The position numbers were made by a program, and so were the translations under genes. The notes beneath the pieces were generated by a model. It saw only the letters and a program-made list of their open reading frames with translations, had not been told where the DNA came from and did no database searches. Shown piece after piece: positions 16,631-24,764 of a stretch of 64,000 bases of DNA. Each line of letters begins with the position of its first letter. The first letter of the stretch is position 1. This stretch comes from Ectothiorhodospiraceae bacterium (GTDB taxonomy: Bacteria > Pseudomonadota > Gammaproteobacteria > HK1), in assembly GCA_024234875.1 (NCBI GenBank), contig JACKNM010000024.1:6758-70757 (forward strand), read 5' to 3'.

Positions 16631-18469
16631 TCAGTCGGAGAAGCGGATCTCCGACAGGAAGACTGCACCCTGCGCCTGTCCCGGCAGCGCACCCAGCGCG
16701 AGCACGATCGCACGGACCTCCTGCAAGTCGACGCCATCGAACGCGGTCAGCGGTATGCGCACGCCTTGCAGCAGCGGCTTCGGGTTGAGCGGGCCCGCAG
16801 AGCCCGCCGGATAGTCGAGGGCGCGCGACCAGTCGGCAACGCGGGCGGTGGCCCAGTGACCGTCGTCATCGACGAGGCCGACCAGGAAGTCCCGGTCGAC
16901 GCCGGGCGGGTTGGCCGGGTCGGTCGGATCGAGCGCGATCCGGAACTGCAGCACCGCCGCCTCACGGACATCGCCGTGCTGCTCAGGGATCAACGTCACG
17001 TATCCGGCGTCCGCGCTCGCCCAGCCGAGCGCCAGACGTGGTAACCCGGGCGGGCCCCAGGCGCGCTCTGTCGTACCCACCATGTGCGGGTCGATGACCG
17101 CGCTCGGGTCGTGCAGGCAGTCGACCGGCTGGGGAGCCGGTCCGCCGCAGAGCGTGTGACGCGTGAGCCCGATGCCGAAGCTCAGGCCTCCCAGCGCGTT
17201 CAACGCGAGGCTCGAGGGCTGGTCGAACTCGTCGACCACGCGGACACCCGGGGTGCCGTCGGCGGCCCGGTAGGCACCACGCACGACCGCTCCCAGACCA
17301 CTCGGCGGTGGGACGTCCCCGGTCAGGATCTCCGCCAGCTCGGCGTCGCTCGAACCGATGTCGACGCCGAGATGGCGCGCGAGGAACGCGGTCGCGAGCG
17401 GCACCACGGCCGCGCGTTGATCGGCGGGAAGCAGGCGCTCGTTGCCGGCCACCGTGGTGCCGCACGCCGAGTCGTCCGGGCCCACGGCTCCGTACAGGAC
17501 GGCCAGGTCCCAATCGTCGTAGCCACCGGGAACCGGAGCGGTGACACTCCAGTAGCTGTTGAACGCGTCGTGGTTCGCCCCGCGCATCGTGAGCTGGTAG
17601 TGCGAGCGACGCGCGCCTTCCGCGACGTGCACCGGATCGTCGAAATAACGGATGCCGGGGAGCGTGGGCAACCCGCCGTCGCAGTACGGGAGCACCACCG
17701 CGAGATCGAGCTTCGACAGGTCGAGGCGAAGATTGTCCGTCGGCGCCAACATGAAGGCGGCACGAATCCCGAACGGCTCACCCAGCAGCTGGTTTAGCAG
17801 CTCGAGCACGGCGATGCCGTCTCCGCCGATCGAGTGCCCGACGAGCCCGACCCGGCTGAAGTCCAGACGCCCACGGTAGCGTGATCCGTACGGCTCGCCC
17901 CCGACCGTCGCGTACTGCAGCCACATCGCAAGGTGCTCGAGCGCGAGCAAGCCACGGGTGGTCATGCCCAGGCTCGGATGCTGGATGTCACGCGCGTTGA
18001 TGCCGTTCGCACTGACCGAGATGACGAAGAAGCCGTGGCTCGCGAGGTGCTGCGCGAGGTAGTCGTAACCACGGTGACTTGGGATCGGCAGACGTCCCGC
18101 GGTGCATGGCCACTCGAACACCGCGCCGGCGATGGTGCTCGACTCGCCGGGGCCCGGCACCAGCGCCGGCTCGTAGCAGGTCGTGTGCCGGCCGTGGAGC
18201 AAGAGCACCACCGGAAACGGGCCGGCGGCGAGGTTCGCCGGATGCGCCACCATCCCCTGCAACTCCACCGGCCCGGGATAGCCCTCGAGCGCCGGCAAGA
18301 TCGCATTGGAGCCGGTGTCGTACTCGACCGTCGTCACCGCGTAGGGGCCCGTCAGACCCGGGTCGTCGGCCACCACCGGTGGCGGGAGCAGCGACGCGGC
18401 GACACTTGCGACCCCGATGGTGAACGAGCGAAGCAGGTTGCCGACTGCGCGGCAGGAAAGGATCGACAT
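16631..18469 (-). CDS. Secreted alpha/beta hydrolase with C-terminal extra domain
   Basis: A 612-residue protein from ATG 18469. The N-terminus has a signal peptide (basic MSILSCRAVGNLLRS, hydrophobic core ending LLPPPVVADDPG). Residues ~40-430 form an alpha/beta hydrolase of the PET hydrolase/dienelactone-like type: oxyanion region VVLLLHGRHTTCY, nucleophile S213 in VGHSIGGDG, and probable catalytic His H300 in GANHDAF. The last ~170 residues form a beta-rich domain ending AVFLSEIRFSD, which resembles a carbohydrate-binding or jelly-roll module. Several Cys occur (HGRHTTC, WPCTAG, DSACG, TLCGG, DCLHD), suiting an exported disulfide protein. The frame extends to 18646 but would bury the signal peptide. 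Substrate (ester, lipid or polymer) unknown. Confidence 0.83.
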   Translation of the reverse strand: MSILSCRAVGNLLRSFTIGVASVAASLLPPPVVADDPGLTGPYAVTTVEYDTGSNAILPALEGYPGPVELQGMVAHPANLAAGPFPVVLLLHGRHTTCYEPALVPGPGESSTIAGAVFEWPCTAGRLPIPSHRGYDYLAQHLASHGFFVISVSANGINARDIQHPSLGMTTRGLLALEHLAMWLQYATVGGEPYGSRYRGRLDFSRVGLVGHSIGGDGIAVLELLNQLLGEPFGIRAAFMLAPTDNLRLDLSKLDLAVVLPYCDGGLPTLPGIRYFDDPVHVAEGARRSHYQLTMRGANHDAFNSYWSVTAPVPGGYDDWDLAVLYGAVGPDDSACGTTVAGNERLLPADQRAAVVPLATAFLARHLGVDIGSSDAELAEILTGDVPPPSGLGAVVRGAYRAADGTPGVRVVDEFDQPSSLALNALGGLSFGIGLTRHTLCGGPAPQPVDCLHDPSAVIDPHMVGTTERAWGPPGLPRLALGWASADAGYVTLIPEQHGDVREAAVLQFRIALDPTDPANPPGVDRDFLVGLVDDDGHWATARVADWSRALDYPAGSAGPLNPKPLLQGVRIPLTAFDGVDLQEVRAIVLALGALPGQAQGAVFLSEIRFSD

Positions 18470-18878
18470 TCGCACGATAAGGATTCCTGAATGCGAAACG
18501 CCACCAGAGGGCACCTCGGTTTCGGATCCTTCCGGGACTCTCGCGCGCCACCAGCACGCGAAACTCGTACTCCAAGCGCCTGGGCCCTCCAGCAAGAACG
18601 AGCACGCGCGCGGATTCGCTGCGCGTGCAGCAGCATCCGAGAGCAACCGTACCTCGTGGAATGACCGCAGTCATATCACGGTCGGAAATCCGGTTTTCGT
18701 GACATGCTTCGCATCACCGGGACTACCGAAGCGCACTGGGCGTCCGGCGCCACCGGTCCGCGGCCGCGACCGGCGGTACCTGGCGCCCCGGCGCCGAACC
18801 CGCCCTGCCGCAAGCGTCGGCACCGCGATACCATGAGCGCCTTCTCGCCAACTCGCGCCACACCTGGAGGTCCGCAGA
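18470..18878. promoter_or_regulatory. 409-bp divergent intergenic region
   Basis: This gap separates the divergent hydrolase (-) and aminotransferase (+) genes and should hold both promoters. It is less GC-rich around 18650-18710. A small palindrome ATGAC-CGCA-GTCAT (18661-18674) could be an operator half-site pair. A GGAGG Shine-Dalgarno sequence precedes the aminotransferase ATG. No small gene is convincing here. Confidence 0.4.
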
Positions 18879-20165
18879 ATGGCCAGCCCGCAACCCCGCT
18901 CCGATCAGGCATCGCTCGTCGAGCGCGCGCGTCGCGTGCTCCCCGGCGGCGGACTCGGTAACTTCCCACCGGACATCGTGATCCGCTCCGGTCGGGGGGC
19001 GCGTGTGTGGGATGTCGACGGCAACGAGTACGTCGACTACCTGCTCGGCTCCGGTCCGATGCTGGTGGGCCATGCCCACCCCGAGGTGCTCGAGGCCGTC
19101 AGCCGTCAGCTCCCGAACGGAACCACGTTCTTCGCCACCAACGAGCCGTCGATCGTGCTGGCGGAGGAGATCGTCGCCGCCACCCCGTGCGCCGACAAGG
19201 TCCGCTTCGTCAGCTCCGGCTCTGAAGCCACGTTGTACGCCATGCGCCTTGCGCGAGCCCACCGCCGCCGGGAGAAGATCCTGAAGTTCGAGGGCGGCTA
19301 TCACGGCATGAGCGATTACGCGCTGCAGAGCCTCGCGCCGAAACGCCCCGGGAACTTCCCGCAGGCGGTGCCGGACTCGGCCGGTATCCCGCGTCGGGTG
19401 AGCGACGAGATGCTGATCGCCCCGTTCAACGACGCCGACCTCGCGGTCAGCCTGATCCGTGAGCATGCCGATGACCTCGCCGGCGTCATCGTCGAGCCGT
19501 TCCAACGCCTGCTCCCGCCCGAGCCCGGGTTCCTCGAGGCGCTGCGCGAGGTCACGACCGAGCTCGGCATCGTCCTCATCTTCGACGAGGTCGTGACCGG
19601 CTTCAGGTTCGGGTACTCGAGCGCGCAGGGTCGGTACGGCGTGACGCCCGATCTCTGCTCGCTCGGCAAGACCATCGGCGGCGGATTCCCACTGGCGGCC
19701 GTCGCGGGACGCGACGAGATCATGGCGCACTTCGACGCCGGTGCGGTCGCACCCGATGCCTTCACGGTGCAGATCGGCACCCTGAGCGGAAATCCGGTCG
19801 CGGCGGTCGCAGGCCTCGCGACGTTGGAGATCCTGCGCCGCCCCGGCGCCTACCAGACGCTGTTCGCCACTGGAGAGCGCCTGATGCGGGGTCTCGAGAG
19901 CGCCCTGGCCAACGCCGGCGTCCAGGGGCGGGTGGTCGGTGACCCCTGCCTGTTCGACGTCGTCTTCACCACCGAGCGGGTCAAGGACTACCGGGGCGTG
20001 CTCCGCGGCGACGCGAAGCGGCTCGAGCGCTTCAATGCCGTGCTGCGCGCGAAGGGAATTCTCAAGGGAAGCTCGAAGTACTACATCTCGCTCGCCCACG
20101 GCGACGCCGAGGTGGAGCAGACTCTGGCCGCCTACGAGGCCGCGGCGGCGGCCGTCGCCGGCTGA
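18879..20165 (+). CDS. Class III aminotransferase (glutamate-1-semialdehyde aminomutase-like)
   Basis: A 428-residue PLP enzyme. Motifs: VSSGSEATLYAMRLAR (residues ~111-126), KFEGGYHGMSD, IFDEVVTGFR (235-243, the Asp contacts PLP) and the Schiff-base lysine K264 in SLGKTIGGGFPLA. Length and order match the HemL-like branch, but residues around the gate loop differ from true HemL and no other haem gene is adjacent, so I call it an HemL-like transaminase of unknown amine donor rather than HemL. The start ATG 18879 has GGAGG about 8 bases upstream. It is monocistronic, convergent with rppH. Confidence 0.87.
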   Translation: MASPQPRSDQASLVERARRVLPGGGLGNFPPDIVIRSGRGARVWDVDGNEYVDYLLGSGPMLVGHAHPEVLEAVSRQLPNGTTFFATNEPSIVLAEEIVAATPCADKVRFVSSGSEATLYAMRLARAHRRREKILKFEGGYHGMSDYALQSLAPKRPGNFPQAVPDSAGIPRRVSDEMLIAPFNDADLAVSLIREHADDLAGVIVEPFQRLLPPEPGFLEALREVTTELGIVLIFDEVVTGFRFGYSSAQGRYGVTPDLCSLGKTIGGGFPLAAVAGRDEIMAHFDAGAVAPDAFTVQIGTLSGNPVAAVAGLATLEILRRPGAYQTLFATGERLMRGLESALANAGVQGRVVGDPCLFDVVFTTERVKDYRGVLRGDAKRLERFNAVLRAKGILKGSSKYYISLAHGDAEVEQTLAAYEAAAAAVAG

Positions 20166-20238
20166 GCTGCGCCGAGCGCGCGCCGCCGACTCCGGCACCG
20201 CGGCCCGGCGCACCACGCCGGGTCGCGACTCGAGACGG

Positions 20239-20256
20239 GAAGGTCCGCAGACCTTC
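20239..20256. terminator. Hairpin between convergent aminotransferase and rppH
   Basis: GAAGGTC-CGCA-GACCTTC is a perfect 7-bp stem with a tetraloop, about 75 bp after the aminotransferase stop and 90 bp after rppH (opposite strand). No T-run; possible bidirectional terminator. Confidence 0.4.
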
Positions 20257-20344
20257 ACGCGGCGCAGGGCTCGCCCTCAGGTAGCCCGCCCCGAGCCGTT
20301 CCAACGCAAGCGATTGAAGACTTCAGGCAGGCGCGAAACCGCGC

Positions 20345-20845
20345 TCAGCTCAGGTCCTGGCGGTCTGCATCGCCCTCGAAGGCGAGTGGCGCCAACTCCT
20401 TCAGCGCGCGCCGGTACACCGCCCGTTTGAAGAAGATCACCTCTCGCGCCGGGTCCCAGTAGTCGACCCACTTCCAGTGGTCGAACTCCGGGTGGTCGCA
20501 GGCATCGAGCCGGACCGCGCTCTCCTCCCCGACCAGGCGCAGCAGGAACCAGACCTGCTTCTGGCCGATGCATACCGGGGACCCGTTGCGCCGCACGTAG
20601 CGGCGAGGAAGCGTGTAACGGAGCCAGCCGCGGGTGCACCCGCGGACCTCCACCTCGTCACTGCCCAGGCCGAGCTCCTCGTGGAGCTCGCGGAACAGCG
20701 CGTCCTCCGGCGTCTCGTGGGCCTTGATGCCGCCCTGGGGAAATTGCCACGCATCCTGACCGATACGGCGAGCCCAGAGCACACGCCCGCATCGGTTGCT
20801 CAAGATGATGCCCACGTTGGGTCGGAAGCCGTCCGAATCGATCAT
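20345..20845 (-). CDS. rppH: RNA pyrophosphohydrolase RppH
   Basis: A 166-residue Nudix hydrolase that removes pyrophosphate from 5'-triphosphate mRNA and so triggers decay. The N-terminus MIDSDGFRPNVGIIL is almost diagnostic for RppH and fixes the start at ATG 20845. The Nudix box runs from GGIKAHETPEDALF to RELHEELGL with the catalytic Glu residues present. Downstream, WKWVDYWDPAREVIFFKR matches the family end. The length is near the usual 160-175. The upstream 320-bp gap (20846-21166) contains the terminator of the next gene and otherwise nothing I can name, apart from the expected rppH promoter. Confidence 0.95.
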   Translation of the reverse strand: MIDSDGFRPNVGIILSNRCGRVLWARRIGQDAWQFPQGGIKAHETPEDALFRELHEELGLGSDEVEVRGCTRGWLRYTLPRRYVRRNGSPVCIGQKQVWFLLRLVGEESAVRLDACDHPEFDHWKWVDYWDPAREVIFFKRAVYRRALKELAPLAFEGDADRQDLS

Positions 20846-21080
20846 CGTGCCGCGTCCACGACGCTCGTTGGTGGCGGTAGTTTTCCATGTTCGATCGGGG
20901 AGGGCAAACGGCCCGAGCGGCCGGCCTCGAGCACCGCGTCGGGCGAAGCGGACGCCTGGAGCCCCCGCCTCGCCGGCCCGCCATGCGAGCGCCGCGCCCG
21001 CGACAGCCGAGCGAGCGTCGCAGCACCCGAGCGTCACCCGCTCCGGCGGAGCCGGGCTCCCGTCGCCCACCCCACACAGC

Positions 21081-21110
21081 AAAAAGCCCCCCCGGCGGAC
21101 CGAGGAGGCT
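21081..21110 (-). terminator. Rho-independent terminator of the H1-like gene
   Basis: On the minus strand AGCCTCC, a short loop, GGGGGCT and then TTTTT forms a classic intrinsic terminator. It lies about 57 bp after the stop of the lysine-rich gene at 21167. Confidence 0.75.
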
Positions 21111-21166
21111 CTCTGAGAGTCGGCTGCGGGCGGAGGGTATCCGCCCTGCTGGTGCCCGGACCGGCG

Positions 21167-21538
21167 TCAGGCCCGGCGCGCGGTGGTCTTCTTTCGACTC
21201 ACCTTCTTGCGCGTGGCGGCCTTCTTCTTGGCCACCCGCTTCTTGGCGACCTTCTTCTTGGCAACCTTCTTCTTGGCGACCTTCTTCTTCGCCGCGCGCT
21301 TCTTGCCGACCTTCTTCTTGGCGACCTTCTTCTTCGCCTTCTTCTTGACGACCTTCTTCTTGGCGACCCGCTTCTTCGCCGTCTTCTTGGCGACGCGCTT
21401 CTTGGCGACCTTCTTCTTGGTCACCTTCTTCTTCGCCACCTTCTTCGACGGAGCCTTGCGCGCACCCGCCTTGCGTCGGACCTTGGAGGCCACCTTCTTC
21501 TTGGTGGAGCTCTTCTTGGTCGCAGCCTTCACTGCCAT
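21167..21538 (-). CDS. Lysine-rich histone H1-like repeat protein
   Basis: A 123-residue, extremely basic protein. After a start MAVKAATKKSSTKKK it is built of near-perfect VAKKK / VAKKR / AAKKK units (about 20 copies) and ends in an Arg/Thr tail (SRKKTTARRA). Such KAAK- or AKKx-repeat proteins (AlgP/histone H1-like) bind DNA nonspecifically and act as nucleoid proteins or regulators; exact role here is inferred. The coding DNA is a run of AAGAAG-rich 15-bp repeats, so copy number could vary between strains. The gene has its own AT-rich upstream region and an intrinsic terminator, implying a monocistronic, probably well-expressed transcript. Confidence 0.88.
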   Translation of the reverse strand: MAVKAATKKSSTKKKVASKVRRKAGARKAPSKKVAKKKVTKKKVAKKRVAKKTAKKRVAKKKVVKKKAKKKVAKKKVGKKRAAKKKVAKKKVAKKKVAKKRVAKKKAATRKKVSRKKTTARRA

Positions 21539-21663
21539 CTATCACTTCCCCCGTGTATCGACGATTCGATCGTGAGTAAGAAAATGCGCTTGTCGACCCG
21601 ACTTACATTTCAACGTAATCGTACTGTAGTCGAAAATCTTTAGTGATCAAGGAATGTGATGCC
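21539..21663 (-). promoter_or_regulatory. AT-rich upstream region of the H1-like gene
   Basis: This 125-bp gap is markedly more AT-rich than its surroundings. On the minus strand TTGATC and TACAGT, 16 bp apart, form a 4/6 + 4/6 sigma70-like pair. The exact promoter is uncertain, but the composition shift marks the regulatory region between adk and the H1-like gene. Confidence 0.45.
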
Positions 21664-22317
21664 TCATCCGAGCTTCTCGAAGATGGCATCGCGGACCGTT
21701 TCCACCGCCTGCGCGCCGTCCACCTTGAGGTACCTCGGCGCAGCGCGATCACCGGTCGCCGCCCACTCGGAGTAATAGGACACCAACGGCTCGGTCTGGT
21801 CGTGATAGACCTGCAGTCGCTTGCGGACCGTCGCCTCCTCGTCGTCGACCCTCTGCACGAGTGGCTCCCCGGTCTCGTCATCGTGCCCCTCCACCTTCGG
21901 GGGATTGAACACGACGTGGTACGTGCGCCCCGACGCCAGATGAACCCGGCGGCCACTCATGCGCCGCACGATCTCCTCGTCGCTCACACCGATCTCCACC
22001 ACGAAGTCGATTGCGATCGCGGCATCGCGCATCGCCTGAGCTTGCGGAATGGTTCTGGGAAACCCGTCGAAGAGAAAGCCGTTGCGGCAATCAGGCTCGG
22101 TGATGCGCTCCTTCACCAGGCCGATGATGATGTCGTCGGATACGAGGGCCCCCGAGTCCATCACGCTCTTCGCCGCCCGTCCGAGCGCGGTTCCCGCCTT
22201 GACCGCCGCACGCAACATGTCGCCGGTCGAGATCTGGGGGATTCCGTAGCGCTGAGTGATGTATCCGGCCTGCGTGCCCTTGCCCGCACCAGGCCCTCCC
22301 AGCAGTATCAGACGCAT
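21664..22317 (-). CDS. adk: Adenylate kinase
   Basis: A 217-residue long-form bacterial adenylate kinase (ATP + AMP to 2 ADP). The P-loop GGPGAGKGTQ is at residues 7-16; the NMP-binding part has QISTGDMLRAAV; FDGFPRTIPQAQA follows; the LID has GRRVHLASGRTYHVVFNPP. It lacks the four LID cysteines of Gram-positive enzymes, as usual in gammaproteobacteria. ATG 22317 gives the canonical MRLILLGGPG start, with AAAGGG upstream as RBS. The frame runs back to 22392 but adds no conserved sequence. Confidence 0.96.
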   Translation of the reverse strand: MRLILLGGPGAGKGTQAGYITQRYGIPQISTGDMLRAAVKAGTALGRAAKSVMDSGALVSDDIIIGLVKERITEPDCRNGFLFDGFPRTIPQAQAMRDAAIAIDFVVEIGVSDEEIVRRMSGRRVHLASGRTYHVVFNPPKVEGHDDETGEPLVQRVDDEEATVRKRLQVYHDQTEPLVSYYSEWAATGDRAAPRYLKVDGAQAVETVRDAIFEKLG

Positions 22318-22417
22318 CTCTTGTGCCCTTTCGAGTCGGTATGAACGCCACGTATTATGCCGCCGCGGAGCATGGACTGGCCACCGCGGCACACCGCGAG
22401 CCGCCTCGTGAACAATT

Positions 22418-22801
22418 GTGAAACTGCACTCTCAACGTACGACCGAGCTCAATCGCCTCGCCGGATACGGTGAAGGGTATTTCCTGGTCAACGAGGAACG
22501 CGTCGACGGCCACGTGATCGTCGCTGCCGACGCGTTGATCCGGGATATCTCCATCGACCCGTGCGCGCCCGAGGTGGTCGACGCCGCGACCGTGGACGCG
22601 CTTCTCGCGCTGGATCCGGAGCTCGTGCTCGTCGGCACCGGTGCGCGACATCGCTTCCCGCCTCCTGACGTTCTCGCTCGATTCGCGGCGCGGGGTTGCG
22701 GGGTGGAGGTCATGCGCTCGGACGCGGCTTGCCGGACCTTCAACATCGTCGCGTCCGAGGGGCGCCGCGTCGTCGCGCTCCTGATCGCGATCGAGGGCTG
22801 A
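22418..22801 (+). CDS. Mth938-like (DUF498) family protein
   Basis: A 127-residue protein from GTG 22418. The pattern LNRLAGYGEGYFLVNEERV ... PELVLVGTGARHRFPPPDVL ... GCGVEVMRSDAACRTFNIV ... EGRRVVALLIAI matches the Mth938/DUF498 family, related to the mitochondrial complex I assembly factor NDUFAF3. The bacterial role is not established. Divergent from adk across 100 bp, convergent with rpoS. Length is typical. Confidence 0.82.
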   Translation: MKLHSQRTTELNRLAGYGEGYFLVNEERVDGHVIVAADALIRDISIDPCAPEVVDAATVDALLALDPELVLVGTGARHRFPPPDVLARFAARGCGVEVMRSDAACRTFNIVASEGRRVVALLIAIEG

Positions 22802-22844
22802 GCACACCACGCGCCGCGCCGCCCCGGGGCGGCGGGCGCCGGCC

Positions 22845-23843
22845 TCACTCGATGACGCTGTCGAGAGAGAAGCCCTCGCGCTCCAGCATCTCGCGCAACC
22901 GCTTCAGGGCCTCGATCTGGATCTGACGCACGCGCTCACGGGTCACGCCGAGCTCGCTGCCGACCTCCTCGAGGGTCGCCGACTCGAAGCCGTTCAGTCC
23001 GAAGCGGCGCTCGACCACTGCCCGCTGCTTCTCGTTCAGTCGCGACAGCCACGTCCCCAGGTGCTCCTGGACGTCGTTGTCCTGGAGCAGGATCGCGGGA
23101 TCGGTGTTGTGCTCGTCGGGAATCGTGTCGAGCAACGAGCGACCGCTGTCGGGAGCGCGGGGCACGTCGACCGACGCGATGCGCTCGTTGAGACCGAGCA
23201 TGCGCTCGACCTCCTCGATCGGCTTGTCGAGGAGCTGGGCGACGTCCTCCGGGCTCGGCTCACGGTCGAGCTTCTGAGCCAGCCGGCGCGCCGCGCGCAG
23301 ATAGACGTTGATCTCCTTCACCACGTGGATCGGGAGGCGAATCGTGCGGGTCTGGTTCATCAGTGCCCGCTCGATGGTCTGGCGGATCCACCACGTCGCA
23401 TAGGTCGAGAAGCGAAAGCCCCGCTCGGGGTCGAACTTCTCCACCGCCCGAATGAGGCCGAGGTTTCCCTCCTCGATCAGATCCAGGAGCGCGAGACCGC
23501 GGTTCATGTAGCGACGTGCGATCTTCACCACCAGCCGGAGATTGCTCTCGATCATCCGGTGGCGCGCCGCCTCGTCGCCGCGCAGGGCGCGTCGCGCGAA
23601 GTAGACCTCCTCCTCCGCACTCAGCAGCGGCGAGAAACCGATCTCTCCGAGGTAGAGACGGGTGGCGTCCATCTCGCGTTCCGCAGCGTCACGACCGAGG
23701 CGTCGCGTCGCCGCTTCGGCCGTCGAACCAACCGCGTCCGAGGCGAGAGGCGAGGGCTCGTCCTCGTCGCCGTCGTCGGCATCGTGGAGAGGATCCCCGA
23801 GCGCCAGCTCCTGGTAGTCCTCCTCGCGATCTTCATCCCGCAT
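22845..23843 (-). CDS. rpoS: Sigma factor RpoS (stationary-phase/general stress)
   Basis: A 332-residue group 2 sigma70-family factor. Region 1.2 starts at DATRLYLGEIGFSPLL; region 2 has ARRYMNRGLALLDLIEEGN and FRFSTYATWWIRQTIERA (core binding, -10 melting); region 3 has LPIHVVKEINVYLRAAR; region 4 ends with the helix-turn-helix LEEVGSELGVTRERVRQIQ. It lacks the long region 1.1 of RpoD and carries an acidic N-terminal leader. It lies 18 bp downstream of nlpD in the classical surE-pcm-nlpD-rpoS order, where a major rpoS promoter usually lies inside nlpD. Confidence 0.95.
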   Translation of the reverse strand: MRDEDREEDYQELALGDPLHDADDGDEDEPSPLASDAVGSTAEAATRRLGRDAAEREMDATRLYLGEIGFSPLLSAEEEVYFARRALRGDEAARHRMIESNLRLVVKIARRYMNRGLALLDLIEEGNLGLIRAVEKFDPERGFRFSTYATWWIRQTIERALMNQTRTIRLPIHVVKEINVYLRAARRLAQKLDREPSPEDVAQLLDKPIEEVERMLGLNERIASVDVPRAPDSGRSLLDTIPDEHNTDPAILLQDNDVQEHLGTWLSRLNEKQRAVVERRFGLNGFESATLEEVGSELGVTRERVRQIQIEALKRLREMLEREGFSLDSVIE

Positions 23844-23861
23844 GAGCGTGCTCTCGCCTGG

Positions 23862-24764
23862 CTAGTTGGGAAGGTATCGGAGGGGATTGACGGGCTTTCC
23901 ATCGCGTCGGACCTCGAAGTGCAGCTTGACCTGCTGGGTGCCGGTGCTGCCCATCGCTGCGATCCGTTCGCCACCTTTCACGATGTCGCCTTCGCTGACG
24001 AGCACTTCGTGATTATGCGCATATGCGCTGAGATAGCGTTTGTTGTGTTTGACGATAATAAGCTTGCCGTAGCCGAGGAGTCCACTCCCGCTATAGACCA
24101 CGCGTCCGTCACCCGCAGCCACCACCGGTTGCCCGAGACGCCCCGAGATGTCGATCCCCTTTCCACCCGATGCACCGAACGTGCCGACGACTTTACCTCT
24201 CGACGGCCAGTGCCAACGCGCAACCGGTGTCGCGCCGTCGTAACGATCCTCGTCCGAGCGCGGTGTCGGAGAGGCGGATGCAACGGTGGGCGGTGGTTTC
24301 GGCGCACTGCGCCGCGGCGCCGAGGCGGGCTTCTCCGACGACGGGCGCGGTGCGGTGGCAATGGCGGGTGGCGACGTCGGCGCGACCTCGCGCGGCGGGG
24401 CGGCGGGCTTGTCCGGGGTGCTCGGTGGACTGCCGGTACGTCGGCGAGGCTTGCGTGGTGTGGCGGGCTCGTCCTGCAACGGCACTCGCAGGACCTGACC
24501 GCTGTACAGGTTGTAAGGTGCGGCCAACGCATTCGCCCTCGCGACGCTGGCGAAGTCGACGCCGTAGCGGAAGGCGATCACGTAGACCGTCTCGCCCTTT
24601 CGCACGGTGTGAATCGCGGCACCGTTCTCGACCCGCGTGCCGGCGGTGGTGACCGGTGCGAGTCCGCCACCGGAGCAACCGGCGAGGACGGCGATCAGCA
24701 GCAGCAGGCCCGACATGCATGTCGCGCGCACGGTGGGCTCGACTGGTTGGCGTGACGACGACAT
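23862..24764 (-). CDS. nlpD: Lipoprotein NlpD: LysM plus degenerate M23 peptidase domain (amidase activator)
   Basis: A 300-residue protein. A lipobox-like VLAGCSG near residue 28 follows a hydrophobic segment, giving an outer-membrane lipoprotein. A LysM domain (HTVRKGETVYVIAFRYGV) binds peptidoglycan, a Pro/Ala/Arg-rich linker follows, and an M23 (LytM) domain ends the protein. The M23 metal motifs are degenerate: the first His is Lys (GKGIDI) and the HxH pair reads KLH. This is the expected state of NlpD, which activates cell-wall amidases (AmiC) rather than hydrolysing murein. The start shares one base with the pcm stop. ATG 24717-type internal starts closer to the lipobox are possible. 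Confidence 0.92.
   Translation of the reverse strand: MSSSRQPVEPTVRATCMSGLLLLIAVLAGCSGGGLAPVTTAGTRVENGAAIHTVRKGETVYVIAFRYGVDFASVARANALAAPYNLYSGQVLRVPLQDEPATPRKPRRRTGSPPSTPDKPAAPPREVAPTSPPAIATAPRPSSEKPASAPRRSAPKPPPTVASASPTPRSDEDRYDGATPVARWHWPSRGKVVGTFGASGGKGIDISGRLGQPVVAAGDGRVVYSGSGLLGYGKLIIVKHNKRYLSAYAHNHEVLVSEGDIVKGGERIAAMGSTGTQQVKLHFEVRRDGKPVNPLRYLPN

Noticed and set aside
18879..20165. Calling the class III aminotransferase HemL
   Set aside because: Overall motifs fit the HemL-like branch, but conserved HemL gate-region residues are not evident and there is no haem context; kept as HemL-like only.
21183..21530. Array of CTTCTTCTTGGC repeats resembling a CRISPR or satellite
   Set aside because: The repeats are the coding sequence of the lysine-rich H1-like gene; there are no unique spacers.
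20477..21643. A 388-codon + strand frame with Leu-rich repeats (LLLGDLLL-type) suggestive of a repeat protein
   Set aside because: It is the reverse-strand reading of rppH and the H1-like repeats.
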